Below, piece by piece: positions 35,315 to 44,158 of a DNA stretch of 64,000 nucleotides (the first letter of the stretch is position 1; every line of letters starts with the position of its first letter). A program made the position numbers and the translations under genes. Source of the stretch: Lachnospiraceae bacterium (GTDB lineage Bacteria; Bacillota; Clostridia; Lachnospirales; Lachnospiraceae); assembly GCA_029008875.1 (NCBI GenBank), contig JAQXJP010000013.1, positions 47,771-111,770 on the forward strand. Direction: 5' to 3'. The notes under the pieces were generated by a model that was not told the origin of the DNA, did not search any database, and saw nothing but the letters and a program-made list of their open reading frames with translations.

Positions 35315-36220
35315 TTATAAAACATTATCCTCGTATTTGCTTAATTCCTGTAAGTAAATCTCCCCGATGGAACTGAGGTTGGCACCCTTGTGCTTGATGT
35401 AGCCGATGTGCATCTTCTCCGACTCCTTCAATGGCACCGCAATGTAGTCCGAGCCGTTCAACTCCTCGCAGATGACGCCGGAGCAGAGGGTGTAGCCGTT
35501 CAATCCCACCATCAGATTCAGCATGGTGGCCCGGTCATCGGCTTTGATAATCTTCTTGTACTCGTAGGTGCTCTTCATCTCCTCCGCGAAATAGAAGGAA
35601 TTATTCTGCCGCTGCTCAAAGGCAAGGCATGGGTAATCCTGCAAATCCTCCATGGAGATTACTTTCTTGTCCGCCAGCGGATGCTTTTTCCAAATGTACA
35701 CAAAGGTATCGCACACAAACAGCTCGGTAAACACCAGGCTGTTCTCCTTGAACAGCTTCTCCAGGACCTGGCGGTTGAAATCGCTCAGGAACAAAATCCC
35801 CAGCTCACTCTTGCGGTCCCGCACATTCTCAATCACCTGGTTGGTCTGGGTCTCGTGCACCGCAAACTCATAGTCATCCATTCCCACCTGCTTCACCATC
35901 TCCACAAAAGCCTTCACGGCAAAGGAATAATGGAGCATGGACACGGAGAATTTCTTCTTCACATTCTTGCCGATGTACCGGTGTTCCAGCAGCTCATACT
36001 GCTGCAGCACCTGCCTCGCATACCCGATGAACTCCTCCCCCTCCTGGGTGATGGTAATTCCCCGGTTGGTTCGAAGGAAAATGGTAATGCCGGTCTCCTC
36101 CTCCACGTCCCGAACCACCGCCGACAGGTTGGGCTGGGACACAAACAGCTTCTTGGAAGCCTCGTTCATGGAGCCGCTCTCTGCAATTGTCACAATCTGT
36201 TGCATCTGCTGAATTGTCAA
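35315..36220 (-). CDS. LysR family transcriptional regulator
   Basis: A 301-residue regulator with the N-terminal helix-turn-helix (QQMQQIVTIAESGSMNEA, then KKLFVSQPNLSAVV) and a LysR effector domain. It starts at TTG: GGAGG lies 8 bases upstream and no ATG is in frame nearby. It lies 16 bases after the diguanylate cyclase gene and ends the long polyamine transcript, with a strong terminator behind it. A role in controlling the polyamine genes is a guess from position. Confidence 0.87.
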   Translation of the reverse strand: MTIQQMQQIVTIAESGSMNEASKKLFVSQPNLSAVVRDVEEETGITIFLRTNRGITITQEGEEFIGYARQVLQQYELLEHRYIGKNVKKKFSVSMLHYSFAVKAFVEMVKQVGMDDYEFAVHETQTNQVIENVRDRKSELGILFLSDFNRQVLEKLFKENSLVFTELFVCDTFVYIWKKHPLADKKVISMEDLQDYPCLAFEQRQNNSFYFAEEMKSTYEYKKIIKADDRATMLNLMVGLNGYTLCSGVICEELNGSDYIAVPLKESEKMHIGYIKHKGANLSSIGEIYLQELSKYEDNVL

Positions 36221-36236
36221 AATCCATTCCTCCGCA

Positions 36237-37907
36237 TCATTTCTTGTCCGCCGCTTTCATCTCGCGCTTCTTCTGATACATGAGCACATCCGCCCGATCC
36301 TGCACCTCCGTCAGGGTGTCCCCGGGCTGTGCCATGTAAAATCCATAGGCAATCTTCACATCGAAGGTTCTGTCCTCCATGCTGTTGGCGTATCCGCAAT
36401 AGACATCCAAATCCGCAATTCCCTTCTCGTACACTTCCCTTGCATCCTCTCCGGTGAGCACCACCAGAAATTCATCTCCGCCCATGCGATAGCATTTTCC
36501 AACCATTCCGAAGCTTTGGAAAATTCCGGAGGATGCGAGACAAATCAGTTCGTCCCCTTTCTCGTGGCCCTGGTTATCATTCACCTTCTTCAGGTTGTTC
36601 ACGTCAAACTGAATCACCCCAAAGGGGCCGCCTCTTGCCAGAATCTTCTCATACTCCTTGGAATGCTCCGCAAATCCGGCACGGTTATAAAACTTCGTCA
36701 GATAATCCGTCAGCGCCATCTCGTGCTGGAATTCCGACTGGAATCCCTTGCGCAGCACTGAATTGATGTTGGCCAGCTGATAATTCAACATAATCAGCAG
36801 GAACAACAGAAGCGCCCAGCGGATAAACATGGCATAATCTTCAAAATGCCCCGTGAGATATCGGAATATTCCGATTCCAAGGAACGCCAGCAACAGCGCA
36901 AAGAACGCCCGAATGCGGTATTTGTGTCTCCCCACTCGTTTGTCGGAAGAGTACACCCGAATCATGGCAACCGCAAAGGGAGTGCTGGCCAAGAGCAGCC
37001 CGTGCACCAGATACACCGTGTAATGGTATTCCACGATTCCGGACAGGTGCAAAACGGTGGTAATCAGGAACACCGCCTCCGCTATGTAAGTGTACACCTG
37101 GGCCGACTTCTTCCATTTTCCCTCCAGGCTTCTCTCCGCCAAAAGCCCCAGCAGAATCGGGATACTCAACAGGGAGAGGTATCCCACAAAGTGGAACACC
37201 TGGGAGTAACCGAAAAAGAATTGCCACATATATGTCTCCACACTGCACCAGAGGGCACAGGCAACAGTGGCAGCACTCAAATACCAGAAATCTCTCTCCA
37301 GGCGGAAATGGTTGTGGAACAGAATGTAAATCAACAGCATCACCAGTCCGATGGAGAGCCAGAACAACGTCATGATATAACTGAACGCGCCGTCCACGCA
37401 GACCAGACGGAACACATCGTAGGTATCTCCGAAATAGACATCGTCGATTCTTCCGTCAGAGTTGGAATAGCACGCCGTTCCGATCACCTCAATGTCGCAG
37501 GCGTTGGCCTTCACCGGAAGATTCACCACATGCCAGCGTGTCCCCGGCGAACTTCCGAACAGGGGGAAGATATCCCTGTCATCAAAATAGACCGGCACGT
37601 TGTCCACGTACACGTCCACAAACATGTTGCGGGCCCGCAAAAACAATACCGTTTTGGAAGATATACTCTCCACCTCATGGAAGGCGTGGACTCCCCCCTT
37701 AGTACTGTAGAAACCGTCAAGGTCAAAGGGATCCCCGTTCTCATCCACCCAGCCGTCGGACATGGAAACCGCATCCGACTTCTCCGGATGCAACACGCTG
37801 TACCCAATTCCAAAGGCAAGCAAAAAAAGCAACAGTATGGTGATACCCCTTGCTATGATTCCGCTATTCGTCAATTTTTTCTTCTGAAACAACTCCCCCG
37901 GATTCAA
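36237..37907 (-). CDS. Membrane diguanylate cyclase with extracytoplasmic sensor region
   Basis: A 556-residue protein: N-terminal helix (about 20-40), an extracytoplasmic domain of about 130 residues, then about seven transmembrane helices resembling the 7TMR-DISM arrangement, and a C-terminal GGDEF domain. The active motif is intact (CYRMGGDEFLVVL) and the product would be cyclic di-GMP. No RxxD inhibitory site is seen in the usual place upstream of GGDEF. It starts at TTG preceded by GGAGGAGCAGGG; the next in-frame ATG would remove the first helix. It lies 50 bases after aguB in the polyamine cluster. Confidence 0.88.
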   Translation of the reverse strand: MNPGELFQKKKLTNSGIIARGITILLLFLLAFGIGYSVLHPEKSDAVSMSDGWVDENGDPFDLDGFYSTKGGVHAFHEVESISSKTVLFLRARNMFVDVYVDNVPVYFDDRDIFPLFGSSPGTRWHVVNLPVKANACDIEVIGTACYSNSDGRIDDVYFGDTYDVFRLVCVDGAFSYIMTLFWLSIGLVMLLIYILFHNHFRLERDFWYLSAATVACALWCSVETYMWQFFFGYSQVFHFVGYLSLLSIPILLGLLAERSLEGKWKKSAQVYTYIAEAVFLITTVLHLSGIVEYHYTVYLVHGLLLASTPFAVAMIRVYSSDKRVGRHKYRIRAFFALLLAFLGIGIFRYLTGHFEDYAMFIRWALLLFLLIMLNYQLANINSVLRKGFQSEFQHEMALTDYLTKFYNRAGFAEHSKEYEKILARGGPFGVIQFDVNNLKKVNDNQGHEKGDELICLASSGIFQSFGMVGKCYRMGGDEFLVVLTGEDAREVYEKGIADLDVYCGYANSMEDRTFDVKIAYGFYMAQPGDTLTEVQDRADVLMYQKKREMKAADKK

Positions 37908-37957
37908 AACCCTGCTCCTCCAAAATATACGATAACATTATTTTACAAAATTTTCCC

Positions 37958-38839
37958 TTATCCTTCAACAGATAAATCAAAATAACATTCCGGTCTCCGA
38001 TCACGGAAGATTCCCCAACTCAATCGCTCCTTCGCAATTGCATCCAAATCGAAGGTGTGGAGCAGGATTTCCTCCCGGTCCCTGGATGCACCGGCCACAA
38101 TCTCCCCCGTCTCGTCCGCGATGAAAGAGGAGCCGTAAAACAGCAGCGAGGACTCCTGCATGCCGTTTTCCTTGCAGGGGGAAACCGTCTCAAGGCCGAT
38201 TCGGTTGGCCGCCATCACCGGCATGAGATTGGAGCCCGCATGGCCCTGCATACATCTGCGCCAATGGGGCATGCTGTCACATTCCAGGATAGGCTCGCTG
38301 CCGATTGCGGTGGGGTACAGAATCATCTCCGCCCCCTTCACCGCCAGGGCTCTGGCGGTCTCCGGGAACCACTGATCCCAGCAGATGCCCACCCCGATGT
38401 TGCCGAATCTGGTATTCCACACCACAAAGCCGGTATCCCCGGGTGAGAAATAGAATTTTTCCTGGTAATAATGGTCATCCGGGATGTGGGTCTTGCGGTA
38501 CACGCCCAGCAGTGTGCCATCCGCGTCGATGAGGGCCACACTGTTGTACAGGCGGTTCTTATCCCGTTCATAGAAACTGATGGGAAGCACCACCCCAAGC
38601 TCCGCCGCAAGGGGCATAAAGGCGCGAACCGCATCATTTTCTTCCACGCTTTTTGCGAAATCGTAATACTCATATCTCCGCTCCTGGCAGAAGTAGGGTC
38701 TCTCGAACAACTCCGGGAGCAAGATTACATTTGCCCCCTGCTCTGCGGCTTTTCGCACCATCTGTTTTGCCTTGTCGATGTTCCGGGCAACCTCCCCGGA
38801 ACACTCCATCTGAATCGCTGCTATTGTAACATTTCTCAT
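37958..38839 (-). CDS. aguB: N-carbamoylputrescine amidase
   Basis: Hydrolyses N-carbamoylputrescine to putrescine, CO2 and ammonia. The 293-residue nitrilase-superfamily protein shows the Glu-Lys-Cys triad: Glu43 in LPELFERPYF, Lys in YRKTHIPDD and Cys in GVGICWDQWFPE. It follows aguA by 15 bases and is the last polyamine enzyme of the operon. The match of substrate is strongly supported by the neighbouring agmatine deiminase. Confidence 0.95.
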   Translation of the reverse strand: MRNVTIAAIQMECSGEVARNIDKAKQMVRKAAEQGANVILLPELFERPYFCQERRYEYYDFAKSVEENDAVRAFMPLAAELGVVLPISFYERDKNRLYNSVALIDADGTLLGVYRKTHIPDDHYYQEKFYFSPGDTGFVVWNTRFGNIGVGICWDQWFPETARALAVKGAEMILYPTAIGSEPILECDSMPHWRRCMQGHAGSNLMPVMAANRIGLETVSPCKENGMQESSLLFYGSSFIADETGEIVAGASRDREEILLHTFDLDAIAKERLSWGIFRDRRPECYFDLSVEG

Positions 38840-38854
38840 CGTTTTCTCCCGTCT

Positions 38855-39979
38855 TTATCTCCTTGGAATCTGCTGTGTAATACAGTGAATATTGCCGCCC
38901 CCCACAATGATGGGTCTGGCATAAATGGGATGTACCGTTCTGGTGGGAAAAAGCTTCGCCAGCAGTTCCACCGCGCAGGAATCCATCTCATCCCCAAACT
39001 GGGGCACAATGACACCTCCGTTGGAGAGATAGAAATTCACATAGCTGGCGGCAAGGCGCTCCCCCACCTGTCTTGCGTCCTCCCCCTCCTCAAACACAAA
39101 GCCATCCAACTCCTCCTGTGTGATGCACACCGGCTTTCTTGGAATGGGCATCCTGTGGACTGTGAAAGGGCGTCCCTTGGCGTCCCTCTCCTGCTCCAGC
39201 ACCTTGAGGTCCGCCAGACTCATGGCATACTGGGGATCCTCCTCATCATCGGTCCAGGCCAGCACCACCTCCGCCGGAGCCACGAACGCACACACATTGT
39301 CCACATGCTCGTTGGTCTCGTCGTTGTAGATTCCGTAGGGAAGCCAGATCACCTTCTTGGCCCCCAGATAGCGGCACAGCTTCTGTTCGATTTGCTCTCT
39401 GGTCAGTTGAGGGTTTCTCCCCGGACTCAACAGACAACTTTGGGTCACAATCAAAGTGCCCTCCCCATCGCTGTGGATGGATCCCCCCTCCAGCACCAAT
39501 TCCCGGGCGTCATAACAATCCAGTCCAAGAGCCCGGCAGATGCTGTCCGCCGCGGCGTTGTCCCTGTCCCAATGGGCGTACAGTCCGTCCACCTCTCCGC
39601 CCCAGGCGTTAAACTGCCAATCGATGCCCCGAACTGTCCTTTTTCCGTTTTCCTCGCGGAAATCTTCCTCCACCACGCAGGTGGGGCCCACATCTCTCGC
39701 CCAGGCATCGTCCGTCTCGATTTCCAGGACAGTAATCTGTTCCTCTCTCCGGAATAACTCCCGGACACGGGAAAAATGCTCCCCATCGCAGAGCATCCAC
39801 ACTTTCTCACTCTCCCCGATGGCTCTGGCCACCCGACAGAAGGTCTCCTGGGCCTCCCTCGCCCCGTGGGGCCAGGAACCCGGCCGAACGGGCCAGATCA
39901 TGACACAGCCCTCGTGGGGTTCAAATTCTCCCGGCATCCGATATCCATCGTCCGCCGGCTTGGTATCTGTTATTCTCAC
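38855..39979 (-). CDS. aguA: Agmatine deiminase
   Basis: Converts agmatine to N-carbamoylputrescine and ammonia. The 374-residue protein belongs to the PAD_porph/agmatine deiminase family: WPVRPGSWP at the start, WARDVGPT, the segment EGGSIHSDGEGT and catalytic Cys366 in GGGNIHCITQQ. It starts at GTG: the codon overlaps the nspC stop (GTGA) and AAAGGGAGATT precedes it. The coupling to nspC supports a single polyamine pathway. Confidence 0.95.
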   Translation of the reverse strand: MRITDTKPADDGYRMPGEFEPHEGCVMIWPVRPGSWPHGAREAQETFCRVARAIGESEKVWMLCDGEHFSRVRELFRREEQITVLEIETDDAWARDVGPTCVVEEDFREENGKRTVRGIDWQFNAWGGEVDGLYAHWDRDNAAADSICRALGLDCYDARELVLEGGSIHSDGEGTLIVTQSCLLSPGRNPQLTREQIEQKLCRYLGAKKVIWLPYGIYNDETNEHVDNVCAFVAPAEVVLAWTDDEEDPQYAMSLADLKVLEQERDAKGRPFTVHRMPIPRKPVCITQEELDGFVFEEGEDARQVGERLAASYVNFYLSNGGVIVPQFGDEMDSCAVELLAKLFPTRTVHPIYARPIIVGGGNIHCITQQIPRR

Positions 39980-41157
39980 GATAATCTCCCTTTAAAATCC
40001 GAATATCCGAACCGGCGCACCAGCTCGCACTCCCCGTCCGGCCTCATCACGTAGATGGAGGGCAGGCCAATCCCGTTAAAGGTGTTATTCTTCACCATGG
40101 AATAGATGGCCATATCCATAAAGTACAGCCGGTCCCCCACCTTTTTCTCCCGGTCGAAGGAGTAATCTCCGATGATATCCCCCGCCAGACAGGTGCAGGA
40201 GGACAGCCGGTAGGTGTGGGACTTCTCCCCCGCCTCACCGCTCTCGTAGAGAGGTGGACGATAGGGCATCTCCAGCACATCCGGCATATGGCATGCCGCG
40301 GAGGCGTCCAGAATCAGGGTCTGAATGCCGTTGTCCACCACATCCATGATCTCCGTGACCAGATAACCGGCATTCAGCGCGATGGCCTCCCCCGGTTCCA
40401 GATATATCTCCAGGTCGTAGGTGTCCTTTAGATATCTCACAAGAGCAATCAGGCGCTCCACGTCGTAATCCGCCCGAGTGATGTGATGGCCGCCGCCCAT
40501 ATTTAGCCACTTCATCTGATGCAGATATTTTCCGAACTTCTCCTCCACCGCTCTGACGGTGGTCTCCAGGTCGTCGGAATTCTGTTCGCACAGCGTGTGA
40601 AAATGCAATCCCTCAATCATGTCCAGACAGGCAGGATCCTCCGCCAAAGCTTTTTCCAAGTTGGTCAGGGTCACCCCCAGCCGGGATCCCGGCGCGCAGG
40701 GGTCGTAGATGGCGTGATCTCCCTGGGTGGAGCACTCCGGGTTGATGCGAAGCCCAAGACTTGGCGCATGAGCACGCCGCCCCGGGGCGTATTCCCTGCC
40801 CTCCACCGCCTTGCAGGTTGCGGCGAACCGGTTGACCTGGGACGGGGAATTGAAGATTACATGGTCGCAGATGCAGGCCAGTTCCTCCATCTCCTCCTCC
40901 CGGTAGGCCGGGGAAAACACATGGTTCTCCCTGCCCATCTCCTCATACCCGAGCCGCGCCTCGTACAGGCCGCTGGCCGTGGTTCCGGACAGATATTTCC
41001 CGATCAGGGGATACTCGCTGTACATGGAAAAAGCCTTCTGGGCCAGCAGAATTTTGCATCCCGCCTCCCGCTGCACCCGCTCCAGCACTTTTAAGTTTTC
41101 CGTCAGTTTCGCCTCATCCACCACGTAGGCAGGTGTCTGCACCTTTGAAATCTGCAT
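39976..41157 (-). CDS. nspC: Carboxynorspermidine/carboxyspermidine decarboxylase
   Basis: PLP enzyme that decarboxylates carboxyspermidine to spermidine (or carboxynorspermidine to norspermidine). The 393-residue protein has the fold III PLP lysine (Lys41 in LAQKAF), the segments HFHTLCEQNSDD, NMGGGHHITR and the C-terminal ACHMPDVLEMPYRP. It is preceded by its dehydrogenase partner by 13 bases. Because putrescine is made by the same operon, spermidine is the likely main product (inference). Confidence 0.95.
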   Translation of the reverse strand: MQISKVQTPAYVVDEAKLTENLKVLERVQREAGCKILLAQKAFSMYSEYPLIGKYLSGTTASGLYEARLGYEEMGRENHVFSPAYREEEMEELACICDHVIFNSPSQVNRFAATCKAVEGREYAPGRRAHAPSLGLRINPECSTQGDHAIYDPCAPGSRLGVTLTNLEKALAEDPACLDMIEGLHFHTLCEQNSDDLETTVRAVEEKFGKYLHQMKWLNMGGGHHITRADYDVERLIALVRYLKDTYDLEIYLEPGEAIALNAGYLVTEIMDVVDNGIQTLILDASAACHMPDVLEMPYRPPLYESGEAGEKSHTYRLSSCTCLAGDIIGDYSFDREKKVGDRLYFMDMAIYSMVKNNTFNGIGLPSIYVMRPDGECELVRRFGYSDFKGRLS

Positions 41158-41170
41158 AGTATATCCTCAA

Positions 41171-42430
41171 TTAATCAACCAGTGTAGGGTTTTCTTCCAC
41201 AACCCAGGGAAGTCCCCACTTGTTCAACGCTTCCATATACGGGTCCGGATCAAACTCATCGGTGGTAAATACCCCGGGCTTTTTCCACTGTCCCGTAACC
41301 ACCATCATGGCCCCGATCATGGCGGGCACGCCGGTGGTGTAAGAGATTGCCTGTGACTCCACCTCGCGGTAGCACTCCTGATGGTCGCAGACGTTGTAGA
41401 TGTAGATGCTTCTCTCTTTTCCGTCCTTGATTCCGGTGAAAATACATCCGATGTTGGTCTTGCCCACGGTTCTCGGTCCCAGGGATGCCGGGTCCGGAAG
41501 CAAAGCCTTCAAAAACTGGATGGGCACAATCTGCTGCCCCTGGAACTCAATGGGGGTGGTGTCAAGCATTCCCACATTCTCCAGACACTTCATATGGGTC
41601 AGGTAGCTCTGGCCGAAGGTCATGAAAAATCGAATGCGCTTCACCTCCGGCATATTCTTGGCAAGGGCCTCTATCTCCTCATGGTGGAGCAGATACATAT
41701 CTTTGGTTCCCACACCCTCAAAGTTGTATTCCCGCTTGATGCTCATGGCCGGAATCTCCACCCATTTGCCGTCTTCCCAGTAGGAGCCAGGTGCGGAAAC
41801 CTCCCGCAAATTGATCTCCGGGTTGAAGTTGGTGGCGAAGGGATAGCCGTGATCCCCGCCGTTGCAATCCAGGATATCGATGGTGTGAATCTCGTCAAAG
41901 TAATGCTTTTTGGCATAGGCGGCAAAGACGCTGGTTACCCCCGGATCAAAGCCGGTTCCCAGGAGCGCGGTAAGCCCCGCCTTCTCGTATCTCTCCCGGT
42001 AAGCCCACTGCCAGGAATAATCGAAATATGCGGAAAAGCCCAACTCCTCGCATCTCTTTTCATAGATGGCTCTCCACTTCGGATCGTTGGTATCCTCCGC
42101 CTCGTAATTGGCGGTGTCGATGTAGTGCACGCCGGTCTCCAGGCACGCATCCATGATGGTCAGGTCCTGGTACGGCAGTGCCAGATTCAGGACTGCATCC
42201 GGCCGGTAAGAGCGGATCAGTGCCACCAGTTCCTCCACCTTGTCCGCATCCACCCTAGCGGTGGTAATCTTCGTCTTGGTGGTTGGCTGCAATTTTTCCT
42301 TCAGGGCATCACACTTGCTCACCGTGCGGCTGGCAATCATGATTTCCTCAAATACCTCGCTGTTTTGACAACATTTGTGAATTGCTACGGATGCCACTCC
42401 TCCGCATCCGATAATCATAAGTCTGCTCAT
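41171..42430 (-). CDS. Carboxyspermidine (carboxynorspermidine) dehydrogenase, saccharopine dehydrogenase family
   Basis: Couples putrescine with aspartate semialdehyde and reduces the adduct with NADPH to carboxyspermidine. The 419-residue protein opens with a Rossmann motif (SRLMIIGCGGVASVAIHK) and continues with saccharopine-dehydrogenase-type segments such as LNLALPYQD, GVHYIDTANYE and TGFDPGVTSVFAAYAKK. It lies directly before nspC. A 726-bp inverted-repeat element separates it from speE, so read-through from the operon promoter must cross that structure. Symbols CASDH or LYS1-like are used for the family. Confidence 0.93.
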   Translation of the reverse strand: MSRLMIIGCGGVASVAIHKCCQNSEVFEEIMIASRTVSKCDALKEKLQPTTKTKITTARVDADKVEELVALIRSYRPDAVLNLALPYQDLTIMDACLETGVHYIDTANYEAEDTNDPKWRAIYEKRCEELGFSAYFDYSWQWAYRERYEKAGLTALLGTGFDPGVTSVFAAYAKKHYFDEIHTIDILDCNGGDHGYPFATNFNPEINLREVSAPGSYWEDGKWVEIPAMSIKREYNFEGVGTKDMYLLHHEEIEALAKNMPEVKRIRFFMTFGQSYLTHMKCLENVGMLDTTPIEFQGQQIVPIQFLKALLPDPASLGPRTVGKTNIGCIFTGIKDGKERSIYIYNVCDHQECYREVESQAISYTTGVPAMIGAMMVVTGQWKKPGVFTTDEFDPDPYMEALNKWGLPWVVEENPTLVD

Positions 42431-42485
42431 GGTTCTCCTCCTGTCTGAAACAATTTCCTAATTATTCTCAAATTTCCTCTATGTT

Positions 42486-43211
42486 GGGGGTGTCCCCTGT
42501 CCGGGCCCTCCTGTGTGCTCCCTGCCTATGCCTCCCCTGCAAGCCCTCTGCCGGAACCGCTTCAAATTGCAAATTTGTCGGTGCCTGTTTTCAGCTTCTT
42601 TTATTGTTTGTGTTCATTCAAAGTCAGACACATTCGTGGGCTGTTCGGCTGTGGCATACCCATACTTTGTGTTGAGTCGTGTGTGGGAGAATGCTGCCTA
42701 TGCCTCGCCACCCTCCTTTCCACCGCTTTGCTGCATCTTTGTTTTCTAAGTGCAGCCGGTGCTTCTATTTTGCTGTCCGCCAACCTGTGAACAGCCCGGG
42801 CCGTCTTGTCCGCCCACGGCGGAGTAAGGCTTCGAACACTAACCGGCGTAAGTATTCTGCAGAAATACTCCGCCGTGGGCGAACGGGACAGCGCGGGATG
42901 TCCACATCTTGGCGAACAGTAAATGATAGAAGAAGCACCGGCAAACTGTCAGAAAACAGGATGCTTGCAAACAGGTGGAAAAGAGGGTGGCGAGGCATAG
43001 GCAGCATTCTCCCACACCGAGCGCATCAATGTCAGTGGGTATGCCACAGCCGGACACCCCTGTGAATGTGTCTGCCGGTGAATGGACACAAACGGGAAGC
43101 CAAAACAGGCACCTGACAAATTGATGCAATTCGCGCGAAGTTCCTGCAGAGGGCTTGCAGGGGAGGCACAGGCAGGAAGCACACGGGAGGGGCCGGGCAG
43201 GGGACACCCCC
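42486..43211. repeat. 726-bp imperfect inverted repeat inside the polyamine operon
   Basis: The left arm (42486-42826) and the reverse complement of the right arm (42866-43211) align along their whole length with scattered substitutions and small gaps. Perfectly shared blocks include GGGGGTGTCCCC at the outer ends, a 22-nt block (42530-42551), a 35-nt block (42681-42715 with 42983-43017) and CGCCCACGGCGGAGTA at the inner ends. The 39-nt centre contains TTCTGCAGAA. The sequence is richer in G+C than its surroundings. Short open frames within it shift between arms, so it does not look coding. It starts 22 bases after the speE stop and ends 55 bases before the dehydrogenase start. Confidence 0.93.
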
Positions 43212-43232
43212 GCAGTGGGGAAGGTTTGGGTG

Positions 43233-44102
43233 TCATTCCACGGGCCTTTTGCCCTCTTCCTCCTCCAACAGATCCTCCACGTACTTGGGCAGCATGAAGG
43301 CCCCCCGGTGAAGGTTGGTGGTGTAATACCAGGTCTTGATCCCCCGGGCTTTCCAGCGGTTCGGGTCAAAGTCCTTCAGGGGATGATACTTTTTGGAAGC
43401 GAATCCAAACATCCAGATACCCGCCGGACAGGTGGGGATGCTTGCCTGGTACACGCGGCTGATGGGGAAGCTGCGGTAGACCTTGCGGTGCATGGCCCGG
43501 AAGGCTTCCTCATCCTCGTCGTAGAAGGGACTTCCATGCTGATACACCATAATGCCGTCATCGTGAAGTGCGCGGTAACAGCTCCCGTAAAATTCCTTGG
43601 TAAAGAGCCCTTCCGTGTGTCCGAAGGGGTCTGTGGAATCGTTGATAATCAAATCGTATTTGTCCGTGCACCTGCGAAGATATCGAAGGCCATCCATATT
43701 TGTGACCGTAACCCTGGGGTCCTCGAATCCCTTGGCGGTCTCCGGGAAAAATTCCTTGCTGACTTCCACAAACATCTCATCCGGCTCCACCACATCGATA
43801 TGCTCAATCTCCGGGTACTCGATGCAGGTGCGGGCCACGCCTCCGTCCCCTCCACCGATAATCAGCACGTCCTTCACGTGGGGATGCACCGCCATTGGCA
43901 CATGTACCACCATCTCGTTGTAGATAAATTCATCTGCCTCGGAAAAAATAATATCACCGTCCAACACGATCATTTTTCCGAATTCCTTAGACTGGAATAC
44001 ATCAATCCGCTGATAGTCATTCTCCTGGCTGAACAGTTGCTTGTCCACACGAACACTGGTCTTGACGTTGTCCGTGTCCATCTGAGAAAACCAAATATCC
44101 AT
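43233..44102 (-). CDS. speE: Spermidine synthase (polyamine aminopropyltransferase)
   Basis: Transfers an aminopropyl group from decarboxylated S-adenosylmethionine to putrescine. The 289-residue protein has the family motifs QRIDVFQSKEFGKM, LDGDIIFSEADEF, VLIIGGGDGGVARTC, the Asp-containing segment IINDSTDPFGHTEGLF and the C-terminal WYYTTNLHRGAF. No speD is visible in the window. It lies 56 bases after speA and 22 bases before the inverted-repeat element. An alternative donor or a distant speD would be needed for the classical reaction. Confidence 0.95.
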   Translation of the reverse strand: MDIWFSQMDTDNVKTSVRVDKQLFSQENDYQRIDVFQSKEFGKMIVLDGDIIFSEADEFIYNEMVVHVPMAVHPHVKDVLIIGGGDGGVARTCIEYPEIEHIDVVEPDEMFVEVSKEFFPETAKGFEDPRVTVTNMDGLRYLRRCTDKYDLIINDSTDPFGHTEGLFTKEFYGSCYRALHDDGIMVYQHGSPFYDEDEEAFRAMHRKVYRSFPISRVYQASIPTCPAGIWMFGFASKKYHPLKDFDPNRWKARGIKTWYYTTNLHRGAFMLPKYVEDLLEEEEGKRPVE

Positions 44103-44158
44103 TTTCTTCCTCCTGTTTCATCTTACAATTTCTGTTGAGCACAGGCGTGGGTTCCCGT

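Noticed and set aside
36237..37907. Degenerate GGDEF domain
   Set aside because: The GGDEF motif and flanking residues are intact, so an active cyclase is the better call.
42515..43369. Cys-rich open frames within the large inverted repeat
   Set aside because: Similar peptides appear in both arms but in different frames because of indels, and there are no ribosome sites. The frames follow from a G+C-rich repeat.
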